A stretch of 52,887 nt of DNA from Methylobacteriaceae bacterium (GCA_019233695.1 JAFAME010000330.1:1-52887); one strand, 5' to 3'; shown: positions 33,391-43,028, counted from the first letter of the stretch. The notes: a model not told the origin generated them from the letters alone. A program made the numbers and translations.

Positions 33391-34263
33391 ATGAGCCGAA
33401 TGGGGTTACGGCTGCTTGTCGTCGAAGGCAATGCGCGGGCGGCGCGCGAGGCGCATAGGTCGGTCTATGGACGCACGCCCAGCGAATCCTATTCCGACGT
33501 GCTTGCGGGACTAGCGACCGATGCGCTGTGCGAAATCTGCTTCCCGGCGGATCAGGGCGCCAATCTGCCGGACGGCGCCGGGATCGAGAGCTACGACGGC
33601 GTGGCGCTCACCGGCTCGTCCCTCAATATCTACAACGACGGTCCCGCGGTGCGGCGCCAACTCGACCTGGCGCGGACGATCTTCGGCGCCCGCACCCCGT
33701 TCTTCGGCTCGTGCTGGGGCCTGCAGGTTGCCAGCGCCGCGGCAGGGGCCACGATCATCAGGAACCCGCAGGGCCGCGAAGCCGGCATTGCCCGCAACAT
33801 CGCTTTGACGGACGCCGGACGCGGGCATCCGCTGCTCGAGGGCAGACCTGCGGCCTTCGATGCGCCGTGTTCGCATGACGACATCGTTGCCGTCATTCCC
33901 GGTGAAACCGACATCCTGGCCGCCAACGCCATGTCGGCCGTCCAGGCGGCGGAAATCCGCCATGGCGGCGGCACGTTCTGGGGCGTCCAATATCATCCGG
34001 AATACGCGCTGAGCGAGATCGCCGCCGTCCTGCAGCGTACGGGCGGCGTTCTCGTGCAGCGAGGTTTCTTCCGCTGCGAAACGGACGTCGACAAGTATTG
34101 CGCCGATCTCCGTGCTCTCGATGCGGACAAGACGCGCCACGACATCGCCTGGCGGCTTGGCATCCAGCCGGAAATCCTCGATGCGCAGGCGCGCCTTACC
34201 GAGATTCGCAACTGGCTCGCGCATCGTGTCCGACCGGAAAAATCGAGGCGAAACAGAGCTTGA
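33391..34263 (+). CDS. Class I glutamine amidotransferase family protein (GuaA-like domain alone)
   Basis: 290 residues from the ATG at 33391; starts at 33358 or 33400 are also possible, the latter having GGAG at better spacing. The triad of class I amidotransferases is visible: nucleophile Cys108 in 'FFGSCWGLQVA', and His/Glu in 'GVQYHPEYALSE'. The N-terminus 'LRLLVVEGNARAAREAHRSVYGRTPSES' (in part) is typical of stand-alone GMP-synthase-like amidotransferases. It releases ammonia from glutamine or hydrolyses gamma-glutamyl compounds; no synthetase partner is adjacent, so the acceptor is unknown. Confidence 0.87.
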   Translation: MSRMGLRLLVVEGNARAAREAHRSVYGRTPSESYSDVLAGLATDALCEICFPADQGANLPDGAGIESYDGVALTGSSLNIYNDGPAVRRQLDLARTIFGARTPFFGSCWGLQVASAAAGATIIRNPQGREAGIARNIALTDAGRGHPLLEGRPAAFDAPCSHDDIVAVIPGETDILAANAMSAVQAAEIRHGGGTFWGVQYHPEYALSEIAAVLQRTGGVLVQRGFFRCETDVDKYCADLRALDADKTRHDIAWRLGIQPEILDAQARLTEIRNWLAHRVRPEKSRRNRA

Positions 34264-34363
34264 ATCCGGTCGGCGGTGCGTTTTTTGCCCGCCGGCGGTC
34301 CAAATGAAACCGGAATCCCGGGCTGAAAGTCGCGCTGAAGCTTGTCACGCCAGGAGGGATCCC

Positions 34364-36055
34364 ATGCGTTTGGCCGCTCTGACCGTTTCCTGCCTTGCTC
34401 TTGTCGCGGCGTCGCCGGCGCTCGCTGCCGAGATGCCGGCGAGCTCGAAAATCGATGCGGTGATCGTCTATCCGGAGGCGGCAGCGGTCACCCGAGTGGC
34501 AAACATCGACTTGCCTGCAGGCGCCACGACCCTGGTGTTCAAGGGGTTGCCAATCGATCTTGACCCGGCCTCGCTGCGCGTCGAGGGCGAGGCCCCGGGC
34601 AAGCTGACGATCGGCTCGGTCGAGACCCGCGTGGCGCCGGCCGAGGCCAACCCCGACACTACGCTCGATGCGCGCATCAAATCCCTGCGCTCCGAGCGCG
34701 AAGCCCTGCAGGTCGCAATCGAGGCGCTGCAAGGCAAGAAGGCGATGATCCTGCGGTTTGCCCAGACGGGTCCGGAGAAGCTGTCGGCCGACGGCAAGCC
34801 GCTCGACATCGTTCAGTGGGATGCGGCCTGGGAGGCCGTCGGCGCCGCCCTGACGAAGGTCGGCGACGACCTCCGCTCGACCCAGACGAAGGCGCGCGAC
34901 CTCGACGAGGAGATCAGGGGTCTCGAAGAGTCGCGCCAGCAGCCCGCGGCCAAGACCGGCCCGGCCCGCGACGTCACGGTTGCCCTCGAGACGGATGCGG
35001 CCCTGGAGGCCGTCGTCAAGCTGACCTACCGCGTCGCCGGAGCCAGCTGGCAGCCGCTCTATGACGCGCGGCTTGATACGGGCAGCCAGTCGAAGCAGGC
35101 CTCGCTCGAACTCGTCCGGCGCGCCGCGGTTGCGCAGCGCACCGGCGAAGCGTGGGACGATGTTTCGCTGAGCGTCTCGACCGTGAGCACGAACCGCGGG
35201 ACGGCCGTGCCCGACATTCAGCCCAAGCAGATCGCCTTCGCCGAGCCGCCGGCGGCCTTCGATGCGGCGCCGTCGCTCGGCGGTGGCTTCAGGAAGGAGG
35301 CGGGCAGGGAACGCGACGCGCTGAAGGCCCCGCCGCCGCCGCTTGGCATGCCGATGGCCGTTCCGGAGGCCAAGGCCGCCGCCGAGATCAAATCGGCGCT
35401 CGATGCCGGAGCCTACGAGGCAAGCTTCAGGGTGCCGGGGCGCATCACCGTTCCGAGCGACGGATCGCAGAAGTCGTTCCTTCTCGGCTCGCAGACGCTC
35501 AGTCCGTCGCTCGTCGTCAAGACGGTGCCGGCGCTCGATCCGACCGCCTATCTCGATGCCGGCATCGCCAACGAGGGCGACGCGCCGCTTCTTCCAGGGC
35601 AGGTTTCCCTTCTGCGCGACGGCACCTTCGTCGGCGTCGGCCAGATCGGCCTCGTGGCGCCGGGCGACAATCTCGAGCTCGGATTCGGCGCGGACGATCG
35701 CGTGAAGGTCGCCCGCGTTCCAGTGAAGCGGAAAGAGAACGACCCTTATTGGATCGGAACCAACAAGACCGAAGCCGACGAGTTCAAGACGACCGTGAAG
35801 AACCTCCACGATTTCCCGATCAAGGTCGGCATCATCGACCGGATCCCGTTCTCGGAGACAACCACCATCGTCGTCGAGCAGCTCCCGGCCACCACGCCGC
35901 CGACTGAGAAGATGATCGGCGACAAGCGCGGCGTGATGGGCTGGACCTATGTGGTGCAGCCGAACGAGACCAAGGAGGTCCATCTCGCCTACCGGATGCG
36001 GTGGCCCGCCGATCGGGAGGTCGTGTTCGAAGATGCCCCGCTCGCCTTGCGCTGA
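34364..36055 (+). CDS. MuiA-type DUF4139/DUF4140 periplasmic protein
   Basis: 563 residues from an ATG at 34364 with AGGAGGG upstream. A signal peptide covers 1-21 (ending PALAAE). The DUF4140 N-terminal domain (~25-110) begins 'IDAVIVYPEAAAVTRVANIDLPAG', a coiled-coil region follows (~95-200), and the DUF4139 domain fills the rest ('LTYRVAGASWQPLYDARLDT', 'GRITVPSDGSQKSFLLG', 'GVMGWTYVVQPNETKEVHLAY' in pieces). The family is named for mucoidy inhibition but its biochemical role is unknown. It lies 183 bases upstream of purA on the same strand, with no obvious functional link. Confidence 0.9.
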   Translation: MRLAALTVSCLALVAASPALAAEMPASSKIDAVIVYPEAAAVTRVANIDLPAGATTLVFKGLPIDLDPASLRVEGEAPGKLTIGSVETRVAPAEANPDTTLDARIKSLRSEREALQVAIEALQGKKAMILRFAQTGPEKLSADGKPLDIVQWDAAWEAVGAALTKVGDDLRSTQTKARDLDEEIRGLEESRQQPAAKTGPARDVTVALETDAALEAVVKLTYRVAGASWQPLYDARLDTGSQSKQASLELVRRAAVAQRTGEAWDDVSLSVSTVSTNRGTAVPDIQPKQIAFAEPPAAFDAAPSLGGGFRKEAGRERDALKAPPPPLGMPMAVPEAKAAAEIKSALDAGAYEASFRVPGRITVPSDGSQKSFLLGSQTLSPSLVVKTVPALDPTAYLDAGIANEGDAPLLPGQVSLLRDGTFVGVGQIGLVAPGDNLELGFGADDRVKVARVPVKRKENDPYWIGTNKTEADEFKTTVKNLHDFPIKVGIIDRIPFSETTTIVVEQLPATTPPTEKMIGDKRGVMGWTYVVQPNETKEVHLAYRMRWPADREVVFEDAPLALR

Positions 36056-36238
36056 GGTCGGCGGGCGGCAACAATCGCCCCATGGACTTGCCGCGTAGAG
36101 CTCGCGTCCGCGCTTTACGCAGGCGCCTCTAGTGGTTAGTAACCGATCGCGGCCGGCGGCGAACCGCGCGGCTCTGAAGCCGCTTTGCGCGGTGCATGGG
36201 TGGCGGCCTTGCCGCGCCCCCGGTAGCGATCGGTCGAT

Positions 36239-37531
36239 ATGGCGAACGTCGTCGTGGTCGGCGCCCAATGGGGCGACGAGGGCAAGGGGAAGATCGTCGA
36301 CTGGCTCTCGGTCGAGGCCGACGTCGTCGTTCGCTTCCAGGGCGGTCACAATGCCGGGCACACGCTCGTCGTCGACGGCAAGGTCTACAAGCTCGCGCTC
36401 CTGCCCGCCGGCATCGTGCGACCGGGCAAGCTCTCCGTCATCGGCAACGGCGTCGTGCTTGATCCGCATCATCTCGTCGCTGAAATCGCCAAGCTTGAGG
36501 CCGACGGCGTCGAGATCACGCCCCAAAACCTCAAGATTGCCGAGAACGCGACTCTGATCCTTGCCCTCCACCGCGAGCTCGACGCCTACCGCGAGAGCTC
36601 GAATGCCGGCACCAAGATCGGCACGACGCGGCGCGGCATTGGCCCCGCCTACGAGGACAAGGCAGGCCGCCGCGCGATCCGGTTGATGGATCTCGCAGAA
36701 CCGGCTACGCTTGACGACAAGATCGAACGGCTTCTCGCCCACCACAACCCGCTGCGGCGCGGCCTCGGACTGGAGGAAATCGCACCGTCGGCCGTACGGG
36801 ACGAACTATTGTCGGTGGCGGGGCGGGTGCTGCCGTTCATGTGTGCGGTCTGGGATCTTCTCGATCGCGAGCGGCGGGCGGGCAAGCGGATTCTCTTCGA
36901 GGGGGCGCAGGGAGCGCTGCTCGATGTCGATCACGGGACTTATCCGTTCGTGACGTCCTCCAACACGGTTGCGGCAAACGCCGCCACGGGCTCCGGGCTT
37001 GGTCCCGGCGCGATCGGCTACGTGCTGGGCATTGCCAAGGCCTATACGACGCGGGTCGGCGGCGGCCCGTTCCCGACCGAGCTCAACGACGACATTGGCC
37101 AGCTGATCGGCGACCGGGGTCACGAATATGGCGTGAACACGGGTCGACGTCGGCGCTGCGGCTGGTTCGACGCCGTGCTGGTCCGGCAGGTCGTGAGAAC
37201 CTCGGGACTTGACGGCATTGCCTTGACCAAGCTCGACATTCTCGACGGATTCGCGCACATAAAGGTGTGCACGCAATACCGTCTCGACCAGTCGTTGATC
37301 GACCGGCTGCCGGCAAGCCAGGCCGCGCAGGCCCGCGTCGAGCCGGTCTATGAGACAATCGAAGGCTGGGAGGGAACCACGGGCAAAGCGCGATCCTGGG
37401 CGGATCTGCCGGCGCAAGCGATAAAATATGTGTGGCGAATCGAGGAATTGATCGGCGCCCCCGTCGCTCTCTTGTCGACCAGTCCCGAGCGGGACGACAC
37501 GATCCTCGTTCACAACCCGTTTCAGGATTGA
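36239..37531 (+). CDS. purA: Adenylosuccinate synthetase
   Basis: 430 residues, normal length, beginning '[21 protein letters not shown]' (in part) with the GDEGKGK phosphate loop at the N-terminus. Other signatures are 'QGGHNAGHT', '[16 protein letters not shown]', '[21 protein letters not shown]' (in part) and '[11 protein letters not shown]'. It joins IMP and aspartate, using GTP, in AMP synthesis. The start is the ATG at 36239, with the preceding bases fitting a weak ribosome site. A Pro/Ala-rich membrane protein gene starts 31 bases downstream and may be co-transcribed. Confidence 0.97.
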   Translation: MANVVVVGAQWGDEGKGKIVDWLSVEADVVVRFQGGHNAGHTLVVDGKVYKLALLPAGIVRPGKLSVIGNGVVLDPHHLVAEIAKLEADGVEITPQNLKIAENATLILALHRELDAYRESSNAGTKIGTTRRGIGPAYEDKAGRRAIRLMDLAEPATLDDKIERLLAHHNPLRRGLGLEEIAPSAVRDELLSVAGRVLPFMCAVWDLLDRERRAGKRILFEGAQGALLDVDHGTYPFVTSSNTVAANAATGSGLGPGAIGYVLGIAKAYTTRVGGGPFPTELNDDIGQLIGDRGHEYGVNTGRRRRCGWFDAVLVRQVVRTSGLDGIALTKLDILDGFAHIKVCTQYRLDQSLIDRLPASQAAQARVEPVYETIEGWEGTTGKARSWADLPAQAIKYVWRIEELIGAPVALLSTSPERDDTILVHNPFQD

Positions 37532-37562
37532 CGGATGGGGACAGTGATGATCAGGACCAGAA

Positions 37563-39182
37563 ATGGCTGATTATTATCCACTGCTGGCAAGGGCCGTCGC
37601 AGGCTTGCCGACCTCAACGCCCGAGGCGCGTCGCGCAGTCTACACCCGCGCCAAAACGGCCTTGATGAATCAGCTCCGCGGCGTAAGGCCGGACGCGACG
37701 GAACAGGATCTCGAGCGCGAGAGCAGATCGCTCGACGAGGCCGTGCGCCGTCTCGAACGCGAGTACGGCGCCGCGCCCGTTCGTCCGCCGATGTCGCCCA
37801 GGGGTACGGCGCCAACGGCAAGGCCGCTCGCGATGTCGCCCGCCGCAGGCTCAGGCGAACGGGCTGCCCGGCCGACCGTCGCGCGGGCTGCGGCGGCCCC
37901 CAGCGGCTCCGTGTCGTCCGATGCGGTCGACGAACTCGACCCCTCGGATGCCGCACGGCAGCTCCCGCCCCATGCATCCTCCATCCCCGCCCCGCAGGGC
38001 GAATCGGGTCGTCCGGCTGCGTCCCAGGTAGGCGCAGAGAAATCCGGTCAGGTCCGGTTCTGGATTTTTCTCGTTACCATCGTGGCGGTCGTCGGCGTCA
38101 TCGGCGTTACCGCCTACAAGCTGCGCGATCGGCCAGAGGATCTTGCCCGGCTGAAGGTCGGACCTCCGAGCCAGGCGGCACCGGAGGCCGGCAACGGCAA
38201 GCTTCTCGGCCGCGCCGACGAGAAGCCGGCGGCGCCGACGAACCCAGTGCCGACGGTCCAGGTGTCGACAGTGCCGATACGGCCGCCGGCACCGCCGCCG
38301 GGCAATCCCGCGGCTTCGTCCGATGCCGCGCCGCCATCACCGGCGGCCGCAGCCCCGGCGCCGGCGCCTGCAGCCCCGATGCCGGGGCCCGTGGCAAGCG
38401 CACCAGTTCCTTTGCCGGAGACCGCGCCGCCGCCCGCCCAGAGCACCGTCCCGCCCGCGACTGAGCCGGCCTCCCCGGGATCGCCTGAAACCACGCCCCC
38501 GGCTGCTGCGTCGGCACCCGCCTCGGCTCCGCCTGCGCCCGCCCCTGCGCCGACCCCCGCGGAGGCTGCGCCGCCGGCACCCGCTCCGGCGGCTGTCGCC
38601 GCCGTGCCCTCGGCGCCGCCCGTCGCCTCCTCGATACCCGTCGCTTATCGCGCGGCGTTGCTGGTCGAAGCGCCGGACGACCCGCAGCGCGTCAAGACCT
38701 ATGTCGGCACCGTCATCTGGCGCAACGACACCGCGAGCAGCGGTCAGGGGCAGCCGCTTGCCGTCACGGTGCGCGCCGACGTCGATATACCCGAGGCCAA
38801 GCTCAAGGCCTCCATGGTGCTGCAGAAGAATACCGATCCGGCGTTCAAGGCCTCTCACACGGTCGTCGTGGGGTTCAATTTTGCCCCCGGCAGCGACATC
38901 ACCGGGGTCAAGCAGATCAGGGTGCCGCAGCTCCGCAGCGAGGAGGCGCCTGCCGGCGACGAGCTTGCCGGCGTCGGCGTCGTCCCGATCATGGATAATT
39001 TCTTCCTCATCGGCCTGGCACAGGGCGACACCAACGTCGCCCACAACCTCGACCTGATCAAATCACGCGGCTGGTTTGACGTGCCGATCGAACTCGCCAG
39101 CGGCAAGGTTGCCAAAATCACCTTCGAAAAAGGCGTCCAGGGCGATCGCGTGCTCGCCGACGCGCTGGCCGCTTGGCAATAG
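37563..39182 (+). CDS. Pro/Ala-rich single-pass membrane protein of unknown function
   Basis: 539 residues. Residues 1-75 are a helical domain ('MADYYPLLARAVAGLPTSTP' ... 'ARRAVYTRAKTALMNQLRG'); a linker follows; one membrane helix lies at ~164-184 ('FWIFLVTIVAVVGVIGVTAY'); a very Pro/Ala-rich stretch of ~150 residues leads to a C-terminal folded domain (~360-539, 'RAALLVEAPDDPQRVKTYVG', 'TVIWRN', 'FDVPIELASGKVAKITFEKG'). The predicted topology is N-in with the C-terminal domain outside. The N-terminal segment resembles uncharacterised proteins encoded beside purA in rhizobia, as I recall. No function can be assigned. Codon repetition in the linker makes length variation likely. Confidence 0.8.
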   Translation: MADYYPLLARAVAGLPTSTPEARRAVYTRAKTALMNQLRGVRPDATEQDLERESRSLDEAVRRLEREYGAAPVRPPMSPRGTAPTARPLAMSPAAGSGERAARPTVARAAAAPSGSVSSDAVDELDPSDAARQLPPHASSIPAPQGESGRPAASQVGAEKSGQVRFWIFLVTIVAVVGVIGVTAYKLRDRPEDLARLKVGPPSQAAPEAGNGKLLGRADEKPAAPTNPVPTVQVSTVPIRPPAPPPGNPAASSDAAPPSPAAAAPAPAPAAPMPGPVASAPVPLPETAPPPAQSTVPPATEPASPGSPETTPPAAASAPASAPPAPAPAPTPAEAAPPAPAPAAVAAVPSAPPVASSIPVAYRAALLVEAPDDPQRVKTYVGTVIWRNDTASSGQGQPLAVTVRADVDIPEAKLKASMVLQKNTDPAFKASHTVVVGFNFAPGSDITGVKQIRVPQLRSEEAPAGDELAGVGVVPIMDNFFLIGLAQGDTNVAHNLDLIKSRGWFDVPIELASGKVAKITFEKGVQGDRVLADALAAWQ

Positions 39183-39219
39183 GGCGCGGCGCGCGAACGC
39201 GCCCGCCGGCAGGCGCGAG

Positions 39220-39253
39220 GTGTTGCGGGCAGGGCGTTGTCCGCCCGCAACAC
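39220..39253. terminator. Bidirectional terminator hairpin
   Basis: GTGTTGCGGGC and GCCCGCAACAC form a perfect 11-bp stem with a 12-base loop, placed between the stops of the Pro/Ala-rich protein gene and the convergent sugar-binding protein gene. Confidence 0.65.
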
Positions 39254-39269
39254 GTGACGTTTCCGGGCC

Positions 39270-40265
39270 TCAGCGAATCCCGCCCTCGATCAGTGAGACC
39301 AGTCCGCCGATCGACTGCGGCGTCACCACGCCGGCGCCGGTATTGAGGCTCAGGCCTGGCATTTTGTACTTCGCGGTCAACACGCACTGCAGAACGGGCA
39401 CGAAGCCCTGCAGATACAGCAGCTGGTCGAGCGTTGCCGAAATATAGCCCGACTTCAGGCCGTCGATGGTGGAGGGTGCGAGATCGATGCCGCCGACCGT
39501 AACGTCGCCCGGCTTCTTGCCCGCCTTTTTCAGCACATCGGCGAGGATGCCGGTGATGCCGCCATGCTGGGTGCCGATCGCCTTCAGGTTCGGATGGGCC
39601 TGCACATAGGCGGTCAGGATGGGCACCGCGAGCGAGGCGTCGGAATTGGCTTCCTGGGTGATCTCCAGGCGGTCGACCTTCAACCCGGCCTTTTCGAGCG
39701 TATCGGCAAGGCCTTTCTCCGACAGCCCCCGCTCGGCTTGGCTGAAGACGCCATAGACCATGGCTTCGTCACCCGCCTTGAGCTTGCCGTCGGCGATCAT
39801 GTTCTGCGCGGTCAGCGTGCCGCCGGCATAAAGGTCGACGCCCGCATAGCCGAAGCCCTGGGGTCCATATTGCTTCTGCAGCGGACTCAGCGGCGAATTG
39901 CCGTCGGTGACGACGATGCCCTGATCGACCGCCTGCTTGACGAGGGGAGCAAAGGCGTCGGAGCCCGGATGGCCCATGATGACGATGCAGGAGGGCTTGG
40001 CGGCCAACGCCTCCTTGAATTGGGCGATCATGGTTTCGGGCGCCCAGGCGGAGAATTGGGCATTGAGCTTGTCGATGCCAAGCGCCGCGGCGGCAGCTGC
40101 CGCCCCGGTCTGGCGGGCAAGCGTGGCGCCGTCGCCGGGGTTGCCGCCCATCTGCATGTAGATCGTGATCCCCTTGCCGGGCGCATCGGCCGCACCCGCG
40201 CCTGCCGTGGCAGCGATCAGGGCCAGGGCCGCGGCCCCGGCGAGAAGAGCATGCGTATGTTTCAT
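39270..40265 (-). CDS. Sugar ABC transporter periplasmic binding protein (ribose/xylose type)
   Basis: 331 residues from an ATG at 40265 with GGAGG upstream. A signal peptide (1-25, ending AGAGAAD) precedes a Peripla_BP_4-type fold: 'GITIYMQMGGNPGDGATLAR', 'KPSCIVIMGHPGSDAFAPLVKQA' (in part), 'GIVVTDGNSPLS' and 'VGGIDLAPSTIDGLKSGYI'. It delivers a sugar to the permease encoded upstream. It is the last gene of a minus-strand operon in the order GntR regulator, ATPase, permease, binding protein, an order in which the binding protein comes last rather than first. The 11-bp hairpin after its stop closes the unit. Confidence 0.93.
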   Translation of the reverse strand: MKHTHALLAGAAALALIAATAGAGAADAPGKGITIYMQMGGNPGDGATLARQTGAAAAAAALGIDKLNAQFSAWAPETMIAQFKEALAAKPSCIVIMGHPGSDAFAPLVKQAVDQGIVVTDGNSPLSPLQKQYGPQGFGYAGVDLYAGGTLTAQNMIADGKLKAGDEAMVYGVFSQAERGLSEKGLADTLEKAGLKVDRLEITQEANSDASLAVPILTAYVQAHPNLKAIGTQHGGITGILADVLKKAGKKPGDVTVGGIDLAPSTIDGLKSGYISATLDQLLYLQGFVPVLQCVLTAKYKMPGLSLNTGAGVVTPQSIGGLVSLIEGGIR

Positions 40266-40299
40266 CGTTTCCTCCGTGTGTTGGGGTCCTCACCCCTCG

Positions 40300-41394
40300 T
40301 CAGGGCCCATGCGTCGGCTGTGCTGGGCGCTCGCCGGCCGGACGAACCGGACCGGAACTCGGTTTGATCCTGAACCTGGAAAGGAGCGCGCGGCGGCGGG
40401 CCGGCTCCTCCATGAACAGGTAGAAGACGACCGACATGAGGAACACCAGGCCGCGCATGATCTGGACCGTCTCGGCCGTCGCCCCCGCTGCGACCAGGCC
40501 GGGCTGCATCAGATAGATGATGATGGCGCCGAACACCGTTCCGACGATCGTCGCCTTGCCGCCGAAAATCGACGTGCCGCCGATCAGCACCGAGGCGATG
40601 GCGACGAGCAGATAGCCCTGGCCCTGATTGCCGTAATAGTTGCGGTCTTCCAGCGTCAGCATGACGGCGGCGACCGCGGCGAGTGCACCCATCAGCGTGA
40701 AAAGCTTGATCTTTTCGCGATCGACGTTGATGCCGACGACGCGCGAGACGTCGTTCGAATCGCCGATGAAGAGGATGTGCTCGCCGAAACGGTGGCGGTT
40801 CAGGATGAACCACAGGAACACCACGATGAGGGCGGCCCAGATCGACTGCACCGAGATTTGCGTGTACCAGGCGTAGGTCGAAGGATCGCCGATCGGCAGC
40901 CGGCCGACGATGACCTGCCAGACGCTGCTGTCCTCCACTCCGCGCAGCGCGTAGGACTTGCCGCCGGACCAGTAGGTCGCCATCCCGTTCCAGAAGAAGC
41001 TCGTGCCGAGTGTCGCAATGAAGGACGGAATTCCGACCTTGGCGACGAGCACGCCGTTGATGAAGCCGATCAGGATGCCGGCCGCAAAAGCGGCAATGAC
41101 GGCGATCCATCCGAGCTGGTATTCCTTGAACAGGATGGCGAAGGCGCAGCCGGAAAAGCCGATAACGGAAGGAAAAGAGAGGTCGATCTCCCCGGCGCCG
41201 ATGACGAATGTCAGGCCGGTGGCCAGCAGGACGATCGGGGGGACCGTCGACAACAATGTCGTCGTATAGATCTCCGGCCGCAGGAATACGCTCGGCGCCG
41301 TGTACATGAAGACGCCGATGATCAGGATCGACACGACGATGATCGGCAGGCCTTCGATCCGGATCGGCGCACGAGATCTTGGTGAGGTCGCCAT
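40300..41394 (-). CDS. Sugar ABC transporter permease (RbsC type)
   Basis: 364 residues with about ten membrane segments, of the BPD_transp_2 family. 'IEGLPIIVVSILIIGVFMYT' is the first helix, 'GAGEIDLSFPSVIGFSG' and 'LVAKVGIPSFIATLGTSFFWNG' (in part) are hallmark segments, and 'TSIFGGKATIVGTVFGA' is the coupling region. It starts 9 bases after the ATPase stop (AAGG as ribosome site) and is followed after 34 bases by the binding-protein gene. The segment 'WSGGKSYALRG' to 'YTQISVQSIW' is an extracytoplasmic loop. Confidence 0.94.
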   Translation of the reverse strand: MATSPRSRAPIRIEGLPIIVVSILIIGVFMYTAPSVFLRPEIYTTTLLSTVPPIVLLATGLTFVIGAGEIDLSFPSVIGFSGCAFAILFKEYQLGWIAVIAAFAAGILIGFINGVLVAKVGIPSFIATLGTSFFWNGMATYWSGGKSYALRGVEDSSVWQVIVGRLPIGDPSTYAWYTQISVQSIWAALIVVFLWFILNRHRFGEHILFIGDSNDVSRVVGINVDREKIKLFTLMGALAAVAAVMLTLEDRNYYGNQGQGYLLVAIASVLIGGTSIFGGKATIVGTVFGAIIIYLMQPGLVAAGATAETVQIMRGLVFLMSVVFYLFMEEPARRRALLSRFRIKPSSGPVRPAGERPAQPTHGP

Positions 41395-41403
41395 AGGCTT
41401 GCC

Positions 41404-42198
41404 TTAGCGCCTGTGCTGCAGATCGACGAGATATTCGGTGAGTTCGACGACCGTCATGTCCTTCGGACGGATCTCGGTGATGATCTCGCCGCGATCGAGC
41501 ACGATCAGCCGGTCGGCGACTTCATGGACGTGCGCCAGATTGTGCTCGATGTAGATCGAGGCGCGGCCGGACGCCTTGATCCGGCGAACGAAGTCGAGGA
41601 CCTTGCGTACCTCCTTGACCCCGAGGGCGGCCGTCGGCTCGTCGAGAATGATGAGATCGGAATTGAAATGCATCGCCCGGCCGATCGAGATGCCTTGGCG
41701 TTCGCCGCCCGAAAGCGTCTGGACGGTGGAATCGACGGTGAGCCCGACACCGCGGAAGCCGATCGTATTCAACAGGATCTGCGAGGCGATCTCCTTTTCC
41801 TTCTTGACGTTGATGAAGCCGAAACGATTGGTGATCTGCCGGCCCACGAAGAAGTTGCGCCATAGCGGCTGCTTTTCGCCGAGCGACTTGTCCTGATAAA
41901 CCGTCTCGATGGAGAGATCGTGCGCCTTGCCGACCGAATAGGCGGTCAAGTCGATTTCCCTGTCGCGGATGAAGACGCGCCCCGAAGTCGGGCGGAACAC
42001 GCCCGTTATCGTCTTGATGAGCGTCGACTTGCCCGCGCCGTTGTCGCCGATCAGGCCGACGATCTCATTGCGGCCGACGGCAAGATTGATGTTTTTCAGC
42101 GCGTGCACCGCGCCGAAATATTTCTGCACGCCCTCGAGCCGCACGATATCGACGAAATCTGCTGCGGCAGCGGTCATGGCCGGTGCTGCCCCGCTCAC
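41404..42198 (-). CDS. Sugar ABC transporter ATP-binding protein (single cassette)
   Basis: 264 residues from a GTG at 42198 that overlaps the regulator's stop (GTGA) and has GGGAGAG at good spacing; an ATG at 42177 would give 257. One complete ABC domain: Walker A 'GDNGAGKST', Q-loop in 'VYQDKSLGEKQPLWRNFFVG', signature 'LSGGERQGISIGRAM', Walker B 'LIILDEPTAALG' and the switch His in 'IEHNLAHVHE'. Ribose-type systems commonly use a double-cassette ATPase; this one is the short, single-domain form and would act as a homodimer. Translational coupling to the regulator suggests autoregulated operon expression. Confidence 0.94.
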   Translation of the reverse strand: MSGAAPAMTAAAADFVDIVRLEGVQKYFGAVHALKNINLAVGRNEIVGLIGDNGAGKSTLIKTITGVFRPTSGRVFIRDREIDLTAYSVGKAHDLSIETVYQDKSLGEKQPLWRNFFVGRQITNRFGFINVKKEKEIASQILLNTIGFRGVGLTVDSTVQTLSGGERQGISIGRAMHFNSDLIILDEPTAALGVKEVRKVLDFVRRIKASGRASIYIEHNLAHVHEVADRLIVLDRGEIITEIRPKDMTVVELTEYLVDLQHRR

Positions 42199-42929
42199 GG
42201 CGCGCTCTCCCTGAGCTTCAGCCCTTGCATCGCATCGGCCTCCGCCTGGGTCAGGAGGGCGCGCACTGCCACCCGGGCGGCATCCGGATCGCCACGCCGG
42301 ATCGCGTCGAAGATGGCGCGATGGTCGGGGACGAAATGGCTGCTGCCGGGGCAATGGCGGCGCTGGAAACCGAAGGTGATGGCAAGCGAGGTCTCGATCG
42401 CCGGCGCGAAGGAGGCAAGAAAATCGTTGCCGGACGCCATCAGCACCGATTGGTGAAACGCGACATCCGCACGGATCGAAACGGCCGATGTCGTGGCCGT
42501 ACTTTCCATCACATGCAGGGCGCGCTCGACTTCCGACAGCCGCCCGGCGGTGGCTCGGAGCGCCGCGAAGGCGGCAGCTTCGGGTTCGATGATGCGGCGC
42601 AGTTCGAAGAGGTCGCGTACGAGCGCGGCATTCGGCGCTTCGCTCATCTGCCAGCTGAGGACGTCGGCATCGAGCCGGTTCCACGCCGCGCGGGGGCGCA
42701 CCACCGTGCCGCGCCGTGGTGCCGACTCGACGAGCCCCTTGCCGGCGAGCAGCTTGATCGCTTCGCGCATGGCCGGGCGTGAGACGGAGAGTTCGCGGGC
42801 CAGCAGAGTGGAATTCGGCAGGGCAATGCCCGGGATGAGCTCACCCGAAACAATGCGTCGGCCGATCTGCTCGGCGGCCATGACATGACGGGCCACGCGC
42901 GGGCGCGCCTCGGCCGCCGACCCGTCCAT
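42195..42929 (-). CDS. FadR-subfamily GntR transcriptional regulator
   Basis: 244 residues from the ATG at 42929, which follows GGGAGGG; a TTG at 43025 is open but would add an unlikely tail. The N-terminal winged helix-turn-helix (~12-78) includes 'IGRRIVSGELIPGIALP' and 'SRPAMREAIKLLAGKGLVES' (in part). The FCD ligand domain (~95-235) shows 'FELRRIIEPEAAAFAA', 'VAFHQSVLMASGN' and 'DHRAIFDAIRRGD', with His residues for metal/ligand binding. It probably represses the ABC operon that it heads and responds to the sugar or its acid. Its operator would be expected in the ~100 bases upstream. Confidence 0.92.
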   Translation of the reverse strand: MDGSAAEARPRVARHVMAAEQIGRRIVSGELIPGIALPNSTLLARELSVSRPAMREAIKLLAGKGLVESAPRRGTVVRPRAAWNRLDADVLSWQMSEAPNAALVRDLFELRRIIEPEAAAFAALRATAGRLSEVERALHVMESTATTSAVSIRADVAFHQSVLMASGNDFLASFAPAIETSLAITFGFQRRHCPGSSHFVPDHRAIFDAIRRGDPDAARVAVRALLTQAEADAMQGLKLRESAP

Positions 42930-43028
42930 CACCTTCCCTCCCTGGAGCGCCAGCATGTCGCCTGGACGCTTTGCCTGGCTTGTCGCCGCAGCAGATGGCC
43001 GATTGGTAAGACGATTACCGCGCAATTG

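Noticed and set aside
34196-36745. An 849-residue minus-strand frame opposite the MuiA-like gene and purA
   Set aside because: Both plus-strand proteins are unmistakable; the long opposite frame reflects GC-rich third positions.
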